The notes under the pieces: generated by a model
Told to the model about the DNA's origin: nothing
Databases searched by the model: none
The model's input: the letters and a program-made list of their open reading frames with translations, nothing else
Program-made: the position numbers and the translations under genes
Assembly (NCBI GenBank): GCA_028554755.1
Contig: JAPTOF010000003.1
Span: 22,814,501-22,878,500, forward strand
DNA length: 64,000 bases
Reading direction: 5' to 3'
From: Cordia subcordata
Lineage: Eukaryota > Streptophyta > Magnoliopsida > Boraginales > Cordiaceae
In this document: positions 9,917 through 21,021 of the stretch, in pieces
Position numbering within the stretch: position 1 is the first letter of the stretch
Layout: each line of letters begins with the position of its first letter

Positions 9917-10892
9917 GAGGGTGTTTGGCTTTGCTTATAAGCTAGTTTGGCCAAAAATGAAAATTGGCATATTTGGCAAATTTACTTATAAGCAATTTAA
10001 GACTGCTTCTAAGCTGTCAAAAGAAAAGTAAGTGGGAAGTAATTTTTTTTTAGGGTGCTTATAAGTACTTGATCAAAGTAAATAAAAAGACTTGTTTATC
10101 CTTAAAAATGATAAGTAAATTACAATAAAATATCTTTTTTAGTCATTTTAATTACTACTGTTACTTATAATTACTTATTTATAAAACATATCAATAGTTT
10201 ATAAGCACATATTATCCAAACACACCTATTCTTATTTATCACTAGCTTAAAAGTAACTTTTTGCTTATAAATAACACATGCTTATAAGTGTTTGGACCAG
10301 AAACTTCTGGGCTTGAGAAAGGTCTCAGTCGTTCTTCGGTTAGAGCCCAACACGTTGAGCCGTATTATGAAAAGCCCATGGTCAAGGCCTAGGTCTTGAA
10401 GTTGCTCTCTACTTCTAGAATGCCATGGAAACGGTTATGGATCAACTTGTCCTACTCCAAGGATATGCACAAAGAGAGATGCGTGATATCTCAAGCATAG
10501 CAAGGCTAATCACCACAACAGCTGATAGGGGTATATTGGGGTACGCTCGAAAGTCCGATGGTGCAAAAGACTCCTTCATCCAGAGGTTATAAAAGCATGA
10601 ATCACCAGGAGGAGAGGGCAGAGGAAAAACATAAAAAAACCTACCTGTTACAGATACGTTCCCTTTAAATCTATTTTGTTACTTCTCTTATTCGAGTCAA
10701 CTGACAATTATAACACTGACTTGAATGTCGGAGAATCTTTGACTGACACCATACCGGTGTCAAGAATTTTCACCGATTATTTCGCTTCTCTGGTCTTGCA
10801 GTTTATCCGGAGCTTGATCGAATCTGTCCGTGTGATTGTAGAAATCACCCTCTACAATAAGCACTTAAAAATTAGCAAAGCTAAACGGGCTC
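9917..10892. mobile_element. PIF/Harbinger (Tourist-like) MITE split by a solo LTR
   Basis: The left end GAGGGTGTTTGGCTTTGC (9917) pairs with the inverted right end, which reads GAGCCCGTTTAGCTTTGC on the minus strand and finishes at 10892. The 3-bp duplication TAA is at 9914-9916 and 10893-10895. TIR sequence and TAA duplication fit PIF/Harbinger Tourist elements. The MITE proper is about 408 bp; the rest is an LTR inserted at 10289-10856. It carries no coding capacity and shares its ends with the elements at 33861 and 35548. Confidence 0.85.
10289..10856 (+). mobile_element. solo LTR, probably Ty3/Gypsy
   Basis: The sequence begins TGTTTGGACC and ends CCTCTACA. It is flanked by a perfect 5-bp duplication ATAAG (10284-10288 and 10857-10861), as left by a retroviral-type integrase. 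The motif GACTTGAATGTCGGAG near 10716-10731 resembles a block common in plant Gypsy LTRs. No internal domain is present, so it is a solo LTR formed by LTR-LTR recombination. It lies inside the MITE 9917-10892. Confidence 0.85.
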
Positions 10893-10895
10893 TAA

Positions 10896-11200
10896 ATACT
10901 ACAAGAACCTTCAATTTTACAATTCGATTATTCTCTATAATAAGGCTTTCCTATAACAAATAAAAGACTAAGATTAATATGGTAGAAAATAAGATTAACC
11001 TCCTCTGTTGCTGCATCCAACAGATCCCAAATACCCTCGTTCTGTTTGAAAGCAGCACAAGTACATCCAACAAACCAAGAGCTGAGTCATACATAAAGCA
11101 GGAGGTGGCGGTGGGATAGCTTTATGTGAAGCAGAAGGTGTTTATTGGTTCTAACACAAGATTGAAAAAAAAAAAAAAATCCTTCACGAGAAACGACGTC
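10896..11200. other. intergenic; weak minus-strand frame
   Basis: A short minus-strand stretch around 10998-11070 reads an open, non-repetitive frame ending in a possible donor (GAGGAG then gttaat). I do not recognise it and give it little weight. Nothing else is seen. Confidence 0.3.
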
Positions 11201-11715
11201 GTTTCATGAAGCAGGACAGCAACTGACGATGACTAGCTTGCTTATCCGTGCTTTTATAGTATAGTAACTATAATTATATGCTGTCTAGGATTGACCTTAA
11301 TTGGTTCATTTAAATTGGGCTTGATTTCAAAAATGTTATAACGTGATTACTTGTTACTTGTTTAATTTTTTCAAAAAAAATATATTTATATAACGTTGTT
11401 ACTTGTTTTTAACTCAAATCTTTGTTATTTTGAAAGGTTTAGCAACGCTATTGGAAACTAAAATTTCACGGTCAACTGCTCAAAACGGAGAGGGAGACAT
11501 TTTAGTAAGGCTATTGGACTCCGCCTTAGTACGAAGCATGTGCATGTGCGTCATAGATACTTTCTGGACCGAAAAATAAGAGAAACGCACAAAACGGAAC
11601 CATCTTAAACAATTAAGGGTATTTTTAAAATAAAAAAATAAGTCCTGGTCAAAGTAAGACTCGCCCTTATAGCCACAGATTCAAGATACGGAGATCTAAA
11701 GTCCCACTCCTGGAA

Positions 11716-12173
11716 GGATTTTTTTTACAAATAACACAATTTAAATAATTAATTTAAAAAATAATTTTTTGAGTTGGGTTTTAAAAATAGTACTTTCGAT
11801 TATTCAATAAATAAAAATAGGTATTCAAAAAACGAAAAAGTACAAAGTAAATTTTACTATTTTTATTCCCCTGGCAAAACGAAGAAGAAAAGGGATATTT
11901 ATAGCAAAACGAAGAAGAAAGAGCGAAAATCGAGACAAATAAAAAATTGTGCCGTTGCATCAGATTTTTTGGCTTTTGAATAGCCGATTTAGGCTATTCA
12001 AAAGCCGAAATATCGTCCGTTACGATACGTTGTGTATTTTGCACTTTTTCGTTTTTTGAATATCCGATTTCGTTTATTGAAAAACCGAAAGTGCTAGTTT
12101 TGAAACCCAACAAAAAAATAAGATTATTTTTTAAATTAATTATTTAAATTGTGTTATTTTAAAAAAAAAATCC
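11716..12173. mobile_element. foldback MITE, Mutator-like
   Basis: Long inverted repeats of about 85 bp: the left arm starts GGATTTTTTTTAC and the right arm reads GGATTTTTTTTTTAA on the minus strand. Both continue through ATAACACAATTTAAATAAT and a GTTGGGTTT block. The centre is palindromic around AATAGCCGATTTAGGCTATT (about 11978-11999). Flanking 9-mers ctcctggaa and cccctgcga agree at 6 of 9. The related flank near 23.57 kb lacks the insertion. No coding capacity. Confidence 0.65.
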
Positions 12174-13621
12174 CCCCTGCGAAAGTCGAGCGGCCATCTC
12201 AAATGATGTCAAAACTCGGAGTAGTCACACCCACGAAAGAAACAATAAAACAAACGAACTGAGGAGAGATTCGGGAAGTGTCAGTTACCATGTGCGAGAG
12301 AAGAGTACCGAAACTCACTAGCTGGTCCACCCAAAAAAAAAAAACAGCTGGTCCACAAATGATGAACGTACCATATCATATTTGGCGTATGTGATTAGGT
12401 CATTGTCTTCTAAATTCTAAATTTACGTATCAAATGTTAATTATGTTTTATGTTATAAAGTAATAAACTTTTTGCGTGTAAGAGAGAATTTGAAATATTA
12501 TCAAGTTATATATAACAATTCTCAAATATATGCACCCATAACTCTTTTAATTTATTTTGTTTGAAAGTGTAACGTTGCCCTTATATGTTTGTAATAGTTA
12601 AAATTTCTCTATACTTTTTTTATAATAATAGGAGGTGCCTGTGCATTTATCTCAACTTCGACCTTAGGGAAACGAACCACAACTAATTTGCTCACTGTGG
12701 GCGGTCCAAATAAAGATATCTGAAAATTCAATACAAAAAAATTAATGAAAGGCGATAACCTTTTTTTTCGTTTTTTCTTTTTTACACGGTTCTACAAACT
12801 GTCTTTATTATTTTAACGACAATTATATTTGGGTAGGGTGAATTTCATATAAACCACCGCGAATATTGTAGTAGGTGGTGGTTCTATCACAATCGTCACC
12901 AAAGAAGATTATAGACGAAACAAACCACTACCAGTGTATTAAAAAAGTGCTGCAGAAAACACCGTTCCTAATAAGTAGTGATTAATTAGGAATTCATCTA
13001 ATCTTGATGAAAATTTGTTTAAATTTTAATCTGATTTTGCTTGAATTTTTAATGAATTACAGCAAATTTAATTTGAATATGGTGCCTATAAGTACCTAAC
13101 GAATTGAATTCATATTTTACTGTTGTCTACTAGAACATACGTATAAATTATAAACATAAATTGTAGCCTCAAATACTCAGCAAAGAATGCACAAATATGT
13201 CCAACGTATACATGAATTATTGTGAAAAAATCGAGTTTTTTGGTTAATTAATTATTTTTGTTTTTTGAAACTTACATCTTCTACTTTCAAGTATTATAAA
13301 GGGTCAAGTTTACCTTAATTACTAACATTAACCTGCCATCTTAAAATGTTTTGCGCATTAAGAATTTAAACACTCATAAAAGCAAAAAAGATATTTGTAT
13401 TAGACCACCTATTAATTCGGATGAAAAACATTAAGACAAGGGATATATCAGCTTCTAGAAATATAAGGGTAGTGTCATAAGTTTTAAAATACGAAAATTA
13501 ATCAAGTAATTAGACAATTATAGAAAAGTAATGCACATTTTTACCCTTGATAAGCACCTTAGTGTTTGGCACCATTTTATGTTTTACAAGCTAATTTCTT
13601 AACATATTTCAGTACGATAAC

Positions 13622-13627
13622 TTTATT
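13622..13627 (-). terminator. polyadenylation signal of GDSL copy 1
   Basis: AATAAA on the minus strand, about 45 nt past the stop codon. Confidence 0.5.
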
Positions 13628-13668
13628 ACAGAAAAAGCAAAGCATTTTGATATAGATGGTGCAATCAA

Positions 13669-16600
13669 CTAGCCAGCTTGACGATCAAAGTCGATTATGT
13701 CGTTCAAAGCTTCCTTAATGCCAGAGTTGAAATATTGAACGAGATGGCTAATATCAAAGGGGTACGCATCAGTTGGCAAGAGAGCGCTGTATGCCCTTGA
13801 AGCTTTGATCTGATTCGAAATCTCACTTGGATGCATAGCGTCATAAAAAGCATGCTCTGCTCGGTTGCTGCACGGACCTTGACCAGGGACGCACTGCCCA
13901 ATTGTTGATACTTTGCAGCATGGTGCATCAACAACTGTAATGCCTGACATGATTAACGAATCTAAGTGTTAGAAGCATTCATATTAGATTCCGTGTAATT
14001 TATCTAAAGTGTGTTGATTCTTTCTATGTTTTAAAACTCTTCATAATTTTCCTTTACTTTCTAAAATAAAGTGCCATATCCCTCGAGAAGAGTAAGAATA
14101 GCATGTCCTATTTTATAAGATAGGGAGAGATTATAAAAGAGTTTCCATAACACAAGAGGAGATTAGCAATACTTTAAACAAACTAAAAGGGGGGGCGAAT
14201 GCGTTTTACCCTTTTTAGTTTTAATCAACCCAAGAAAGAGATTAATAGTTTCTAAATTAACCTACCAGCACTTGAAGGATCTCCAGATGAGATACTAGTC
14301 GTGTTTATATAGATAAATTTTGCATCGGATAGGTTATTGTTGTGGTCATCAACAAGTGTCTTAAGCTTGTCATCAAATTGTTGAACCAAATTATTGATAT
14401 ACTCCGCATCGGCAGATCCATTTGCAAATAGTGGAATGTAACCGATTGGGCCGAGACCGATTACAGCTACTTTTCTTGCCCCAACGTTGCATAAAGTCTG
14501 GAGTAAAGACATCAGGCAGCATTAGTGCCTCTACATAACATCCCATTGAAATTTTACTTTTCAAAAATGGCACAACCACCTCCAAGGCGAAATCAGAAAT
14601 TCATCATTGGAGTCCGAGATTTATTTACATATTTGAATTAAAATTACCTCCAAGATACTGTAAAATAAATAACAAATATTCAGCTCCCCTAATGTGAGAG
14701 AAAAAACAACACATATATACAATAATCATAACAATAAAAATTGGCAATATTAAATATTTTAAACATTAATAAGTGCAAAAGATACTCTGAAGCAAGTTAA
14801 TATAAGATTATGTAAAGGAAAAAATTACTAATTCTGTCAAAGAAATCAAATTCTTCATTCCTTTATAAAATTATCTAGCCAAAAGAATAAACAAATTACA
14901 TATGAAGAAACTCCCTAAATAAATAAATTCTATATGAACAAAACTCTAAAATTTATGAACTTTTTTTATCTTGTACAAAAAACTCTAAGCACCTAACTAG
15001 CAAAATAAATAAATTAAGCATTACTGAGATTTACTTGCTAAAACTACTTATTTATTTAAAAAAATTTATCACTAAAATATCATCTACATAGGAAAAAAGT
15101 ATATACTAAAAATTCCATGCAGGAAGAACTTAAGGCAAAAGAAAAGGAAAGTAAAAACTAAGACAGTCTATGAAAAAATTTTAAAAGAAATTTTATGACA
15201 TTAATATATGTTTTTCACTTGTTTCTATTATTATCTAAATATCACTAGCTAAAAACAAGGGTGTTTTTATCAACATACATCGTACACTACAAGTTTTAAC
15301 TCAAATGTTTAAAAAAAAAAGTCAAAATGTACAATAAAGCAATTTGAATGTTAAGATAAAAAAATTATATACCACATTTTAAAAAATATAATGAATAATA
15401 TAATAAATTTTAAAACATCTGAAATAATCAAGTAATTAAACAAATGATCACAAGGGATTTCTTGCACTTTACATATTGAATACCATGCATACCTTTAGCT
15501 GCTTAGAGTACTGTTGAATCAAGACTGCCGCAAATTGATCCGGTGAATATTGACTGCTTGTTGGGTAATATTGTGGGAGCAAGTAGTTGTTGAGGTAATC
15601 ATTATTGCCCATTCCAACAAGGTACAAGCACTTGCTTAGGTAATCTTTTGCTGCACTTTCACTTCCCAGTAAAACTGTCAACTGTAAGATTGTGGTTTGG
15701 TGATTCAGTAATTGCTTATTCAAGCTTATCACCTGACCCTGTGAGAAAAGAAGATAATTATCTGTTTAGTGCAACACAGGAATCCAATTTCTTCTTTTTT
15801 TTTTTTTTTCTAATGAAGGCAGTTATATTCTATTAAACACGAAAACTTACAAACGTACAAATCATTACAAAAAAATTTTAGATTTGAGACAAAAATTTTA
15901 TATCAAACTTAAAAAATTCCATATCTAAATAAAACAAGCAACATAAACCAACCGAACAAGTCAGGTGAGACCAAATTAAGTTCAAAGCACTAGTCCTGTC
16001 AAAATATATATGAATAAAGTCTAAGTCCAAAAATGATTGGACAAGTGAAAAACTTGTCAAAGCCGTTTGACATAAGATGTTAAAAAAGCCAAAACCCCAT
16101 CTAATATTGGTCTAATAACTTAATTCTTGCCAGTATATGTAGAGGTTACTTTGAATTTCTGAGATAATTATGATCTCTATAAGCAGAAAAGCTGCTTATG
16201 TTAAAAGGGGTTTTGAATGATGTAGCTTATTTTTCCAGCTTAGGATACATCACCTCTAACTGTCTCAAAGGGTCTTTGCGACTAACTATATTTCTCATTT
16301 TTTGCGTGTCGCAACTAGGTTGGGAACTTGGTGCGAAAAAATCAATGTTAATTATGAGATAGTTAAGGAATCTATACAATAGTATAAAGTACTTAAACCT
16401 CATTTTTTAGGTCATCTTAGGAGGTGCCACATGTCATGAGTTAGAGTATTATAAGTAGTATTAAATCAATAAGTTTTAATTTTTGTGGGCTCCATCTTGA
16501 GTAAGTATTTTATAAAATAATCATTATTTAATACTAACAAATTCTAAAAATTGTGTTATAAGTCTCCACTTTTTTCTCTTGCTTTTTCACTCTTTTTTTG

Positions 16601-19600
16601 TTCAAGTTATTTCAAAATATCGAAGTCAATTCTTATATTTTTAAAAAGCCATCAATTTAATCTCCATTGTTAAATATTTACTGATAACTAAATAAAAAGA
16701 TGTAATTTGATTATTCTCTCTAATTTCAAATATTTATTAAATAAAATATAAGATGATTCTCAAGTTATCATGAGTGTATGAATGTGAAAGTATCACATAT
16801 CTAGAATGTTTAGTTAAAATAAAAGATAAAACAAAAAGTACATTTATAGAATTTTTAAAATAAAAAAATACAAAATCTATATATTTATATATAAAATTAA
16901 TAAAGTTATGCCACATTATCAAATTTTAATTTTTGTGGAATTTTTATATTAATTACAATTATGTATTAACAAATGAGAAAATTATCTTACAAGTCCCCAT
17001 TGTTTCTTTTTTTTTTTTAAAAAAAATAGCCCTAATTATTAAGAAAGATCCAAATCAATTCTTATTATTTAAAAAAAATTATCAATTTAGTCTATGTAAA
17101 GAAATATTTAATAAAAGAATATGCATTTATATCTTTACTATTATATAAAATTAAACTTAAATGAGTTTGGAGTTTTTTAAATGACACATAAGTTAACACA
17201 AGAGAGGGTAAGTCAAAATTTTACAATTTTATAAATAGTGATGTACAAAGTAATTTGAATTTTATTATTTTGACTAATTTTATTTCACAATTTTATAACA
17301 TGTTGTATTTATTTTAAATTTAGTCTATATTTATATAATCTTTCTACCTATTGTTGGAAAATTATGAGGTGAATAACAAATTATCTCTAGAGATTTTTAG
17401 TTTTCCTACTAACTTAATTCATAAGAGTTAATGGATTCTTTGAATCATGATTTCCTATATAAATGTAGTAACTTTTGAGTTTCTCTACTATCTTGAAATG
17501 GACTTAATCTAAAGGGTTTTAAGACCCTTTGAGTGTCCTTCATGGATATAGAAATAATGACTTGGTTTCTCCTGACCTATATTTAGTGATTCTTTCAAGC
17601 ATTGCATAACATAATATAAATCTTTTCTACTAACAAATTCCAAAGCATGAGTAGTATATAAACTGTAGGTATTTACTGTATTTAATATTTGTCTATATCA
17701 ATGTTCATCACATGTATAAGAAAGGGTTCACCATTGAAAAGTTCACAAACTTTTGTTCATGGAGTGCTCCTATCACAAAAGATATAAATGTTGTATCGAG
17801 AGAGGATTTCATCACAGAATTGTTAGTACTGTAGCAAAAGTATAAAGTCCTTTAAGGAGATCGAGCTTAGTCGAGTCTCTTTTATTTCGTTTTCTTTGAT
17901 ATATGATTTAATTTTCTTTAGTTTATATTTTAGTTTTTCAGGCTAGGTATTTTTCATAGTATTTAGTTTATTTACTTAATATCAGTTTCTTATTTCGTAC
18001 AATTCTATTTTATGTTTTTGTAATTATTTCACCAACAGCTATGCACGTATGTATATCTTGATAACTATATAACTATATAATAATAAATAATAATAACAAC
18101 AACAATAACAACAATCATCATCATCAATATAAACTTGTATGCACCTTAGAGGAAGTTTGAAGGCTTAGAATAATCCACATGGCGTAGCCTCAGATGTGTC
18201 ATTATTAATTTGCAATAAGAAAAGTGTTTAAAAGTTCAAAAAATTTCTACCTCAAACTTAAAAAATTCCATCTCAAAATAAAAACAAGCAAACTAAACCA
18301 ACCGAACAAGTCAGGTGAAACCAAATTAAGTCTAAAGCACTAGTCTTGTCAAAATATATACTAATAAAGTCCAAGTCCAAAAATGATTGGACAAGGGATG
18401 GCAATAGGGCGAGTGACTTAGGGTACCCGGTATCGACCGACCCGATTAAAATTCGATAAAATCCGTCCCGTTAAGAACCCGGAACGGATCTGGAACGATT
18501 AAAAATACCCGTTAGGGTTTGGGACGGAACTGGACTTGACCTCCTGGGTACCCACATTCCCGAACCCAGTTATATATATACATATATGTATAGATATATA
18601 TGTGTGTGTATGTGTGAATATATATAGGTGTGTGTGCATATATATAGAGGTGGTTTACATTTATTAATTAATTATAGTTTTAAGTACATATTATATACTA
18701 AAAATTAAGAAAATTTTTTTACTTTCTACTAGTAGTAAGGTTTGAACCCTTAACCTTTTACTCTTTAAAATTTTATTATTTTAATATATTTTAGAAATAT
18801 TGTTTAGATTTTTTGGGAAAAATTATTTGATTGGTTAGTTTTTTAAAATTTATTGATTTAATTCAGTTTCCGGGGTTGAGAACATGTCTTAAATTCGGGT
18901 TCCGGACATTTCTTGTTAAATTTTTTTATTTAAATTTGAAAATTTTTTAACCGGGTTTGGGACGTTCCAGGTATCCGAGGGTTTGGAATGTTCTGAAAAT
19001 GGGATTCCCATTTAATTTTTATCTGAGTTTGGAACGAAAATAGGAATTGGAATGCTATCCGAGTAACGGGTTTGGAATTCCTTCATGGGTAGGGTACCCG
19101 TCCCGTTACCATTCCTATACAAGTAAAAAACTTGTCAAAGCCGTTAGACATAAGATGGAAAGAAAGCCAAAACCCCATCTAATATTGGTCTAACAACTTA
19201 ATTCTTGCCAGTACATGTAGAGGTTACATTGAATTTACGAGATAATTATGATCTCTATAAGCAGAAATTAATGCTGCTCATGTTAAAAGGGGTTTTGAAT
19301 GAGTTAGCTTATTTTTCCAGCTTAGGATACATCACCTCCAATTGTGTCAAAGGATCTTTGCGACTAAAACCACATTTCTCAACTTTTGCGTGTCGCGACT
19401 AGGTTGGGAACTTGGTGCGAAATAATCAATGTTAATTATGAGATATTTAAGTCATTTAATATATATTAGGATCTAAGAGGTTGCTTCTTTTTCCAGCTTA
19501 GGATACATCACCACTAACTGTGTCAAAGGATCTTTGCGACCGAAACTATATATCTCATTTTTTGCGTGTCGCGACTAGGTTGGTAACATGGTGCGAAAAA

Positions 19601-20179
19601 ATCAATGTTAATTATGAGATAGTTAAGTCATTTAATATTAATTAGGATCTAAGTTCTTAGCAACTCTGAACGGTCTATTTATGGACCAATAAAAAAATTA
19701 CATAGATTAATGATTCATTTCGTCACACACTTTTTATTCTTTTGAAAATTAAATCACTTATCTTTAAAACAAGATGAATCAATTCATTATTTTTACATCG
19801 TGACATCATTCGTGTTTAGGCCAAAATTTTTTGAAAATTAACTATTTAAACATGTTAAAGAATAACACATATAATTTTTTTTTTTTGATTTTTAGCTTAG
19901 TCTACCCAACTATATGTCCAAATCATTAACTTTTTTGGTATTTTTTGATTTAAAAACTAATTAAGAATGTTACTAATTAAAAGGATAAATAATTAATTTA
20001 TTGTATTTTAGAACTAAAAGACTTAATTATCTTATTACACGTTGACCGTTCAGTTCTGTTAATGTGAGAGTTGTTTACAGCCACTTACACATAAATGCGA
20101 CTAGTACTTTTTATGTAAAAGACTGCTATTCTTCCTAGGAGCTAGGCATTACAATATCTACCAATCTCTCATGCATACA

Positions 20180-20238
<59 letters not shown>

Positions 20239-20925
20239 TTCCTTAACTCTTGCCACTAAACAAACAAATGAAATAGAAAAGTGTGGCTGATCATACTTGA
20301 TGGAGACTCGTCTCATCACGAATTCCTGCTCCACTTGACGCATAGTTTACTCCTCTCATAATTTCATCGCCTTTCGCAGTTACAAATGGTGGAATGTATT
20401 TGTCAAATCCCAGAAGTTCACCTGGACAAAACAATTGTTGCCCTTAAACAATTTTCTCTCTACGAATTTGATCTTTTGGATCTATCAATAACTTATCACG
20501 ATATTAGAACTTAAAAATCATAGCCTTTTTCACTTGCGTTTTCATCAATAAAATATACTTAATTATGATAAAAAAAAAAAATGGCCACGAAGTGCACGCA
20601 TAAATATTACTGACAAAATATATCAGAAACAATAAATTAGAGGGACGAGAATCAGAGAGTAACCAATGAGGTCAGCGGTAGTTCGTCCATTGGTGAATCT
20701 GCCAGTTGGACCATCGGGAAAATCAATACCATAAGGCGGATAATTAGACTTTGCCATTGTGATAAGCAGATTGTTGTTGCCATCATCGAATAATGAGTCC
20801 CCAAAGATGAAGTAACAAGGCACTTGTGGCTCACTCACAACTAGTGTTTTCATATTCGAGATAAGTAATAATAATATGGTGAGAATTATTGTGTGCATGT
20901 AAAATGTTTCAACTCCACAAGCCAT
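13669..20925 (-). CDS. GDSL esterase/lipase, copy 1 (At5g45670-like)
   Basis: Secreted SGNH-fold hydrolase that would cleave ester bonds of lipids or acylated wall compounds; substrate unknown. Exons in gene order: 20664-20925, 20297-20421, 15493-15738, 14266-14497, 13669-13943. They total 1140 bp (379 aa) and every junction is GT-AG and in frame. The start is the ATG at 20925 because the upstream extension lacks ATG. Residues 1 to about 31 form a hydrophobic signal peptide. Block I is FGDSLFDDGNNN with nucleophile Ser44, block III is GMGNNDYLNN, and the Asp/His pair lies in YDAMHPSE (Asp323, His326). Exon 4 is 24 bp shorter than in the neighbour paralog: GLGPIGYIP replaces the usual GVGQIGCSP, and a second cysteine is missing too. 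Intron 2 is 4.6 kb and packed with transposons. AATAAA is at 13622-13627 (minus) and a TATA box at about 21011-21021. Confidence 0.9.
15879..16375 (-). repeat. intron-2 repeat, copy 1
   Basis: A block of about 500 bp inside intron 2 of GDSL copy 1. It starts with AAACTTAAAAAATTCCAT and ends near GTTAATTATGAGATAGTTAAG. It recurs at 18248-18395 continuing at 19124-19450, and as a 3' part at 19483-19650. All copies have the same orientation. I do not recognise it as a known element. Confidence 0.8.
16450..17240. repeat. two degenerate tandem units in intron 2
   Basis: Two diverged units of roughly 400 bp share TTTTAATTTTTGTGG (about 16471 and 16924), TTATAAGTCTCCA/TTACAAGTCCCCA and TCAATTCTTAT followed by ATCAATTTA. 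No coding capacity. Confidence 0.55.
17352..18037 (+). mobile_element. solo LTR, probably Copia, in GDSL intron 2
   Basis: Begins TGTTGGAAAATTATG and ends TTCACCAACA, so the termini are the short inverted repeat TGTTGG/CCAACA. Flanks CCTAT (17347-17351) and GCTAT (18038-18042) agree at 4 of 5, fitting an aged 5-bp duplication. TATATAAATG near 17457 could be its TATA box. No internal retrotransposon sequence follows. The strand is arbitrary because the ends are symmetric. Confidence 0.7.
18248..19450 (-). repeat. intron-2 repeat, copy 2, split by a hAT element
   Basis: Same unit as 15879-16375. It is cut after GATTGGACAAG (18395) by a 720-bp element and resumes at 19124 with TAAAAAACTTGTCAAAGCC. 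Copy 1 shows the uninterrupted state (GATTGGACAAGTGAAAAACT, about 16032). Confidence 0.85.
18396..19115. mobile_element. non-autonomous hAT-type element in intron 2
   Basis: Starts GGATGGCAATAGGGCG and ends with the inverted form (minus strand GGAATGGTAACGGGACGGG). The interior has several GGGTACCCG-like and GGTTTGGGACG words. Flanking 8-mers TGGACAAG (18388-18395) and TATACAAG (19116-19123) match at 6 of 8. TIR and 8-bp duplication fit plant hAT MITEs of the GGGATGGCAAT type. It has no transposase and includes a TA/TG microsatellite near 18571-18650. Confidence 0.8.
19483..19650 (-). repeat. intron-2 repeat, copy 3 (partial)
   Basis: Repeats the 3' third of the unit, from TTTTTCCAGCTTAGGATACATC to ATGAGATAGTTAAG, immediately after copy 2. 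Copies 2 and 3 share the extension AAGTCATTTAATAT and GATCTAAG, so copy 3 probably arose from copy 2. Confidence 0.8.
20181..20234. repeat. GT/TA microsatellite in GDSL intron 2
   Basis: (GT)n then (AT)n, 54 bp, about 60 bp inside intron 2 from the exon 2 donor on the minus strand. Confidence 0.9.
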
Positions 20926-21010
20926 TGAGAAATAACAGATGAACAAGAGCAGAAGAATAATGTAGTTGTGCTGGAGGAATGTGTGAGGATATTGAGATCT
21001 AAAGCAAAGG

Positions 21011-21021
21011 CTATATATATA
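21011..21021 (-). promoter_or_regulatory. TATA box of GDSL copy 1
   Basis: CTATATATATAG-like sequence on the minus strand, about 90 bp upstream of the ATG at 20925. Confidence 0.5.

Larger units (their letters stand above)
11200..13668. repeat. 3' flank of left GDSL gene, duplicated at 22.2-23.9 kb
   Basis: Blocks here recur in the same order downstream of the second GDSL gene. 11281-11340 (TATGCTGTCTAGG...) matches 22250-22315; 11665-11710 (AGCCACAGATTCAA...CTAAAGTCCCA) matches 23528-23572; 12345-12440 (TGGTCCACAAATGATGAA...TAAATTTACGTAT) matches 23682-23762. The two GDSL genes were therefore copied together with their 3' flanks. The remainder of 12.4-13.67 kb is AT-rich and without recognisable genes. 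Confidence 0.75.

Noticed and set aside
20926..20946. Upstream extension of GDSL copy 1 by seven codons
   Set aside because: The extension would start at TTG, not ATG; the ATG at 20925 begins a normal signal peptide.
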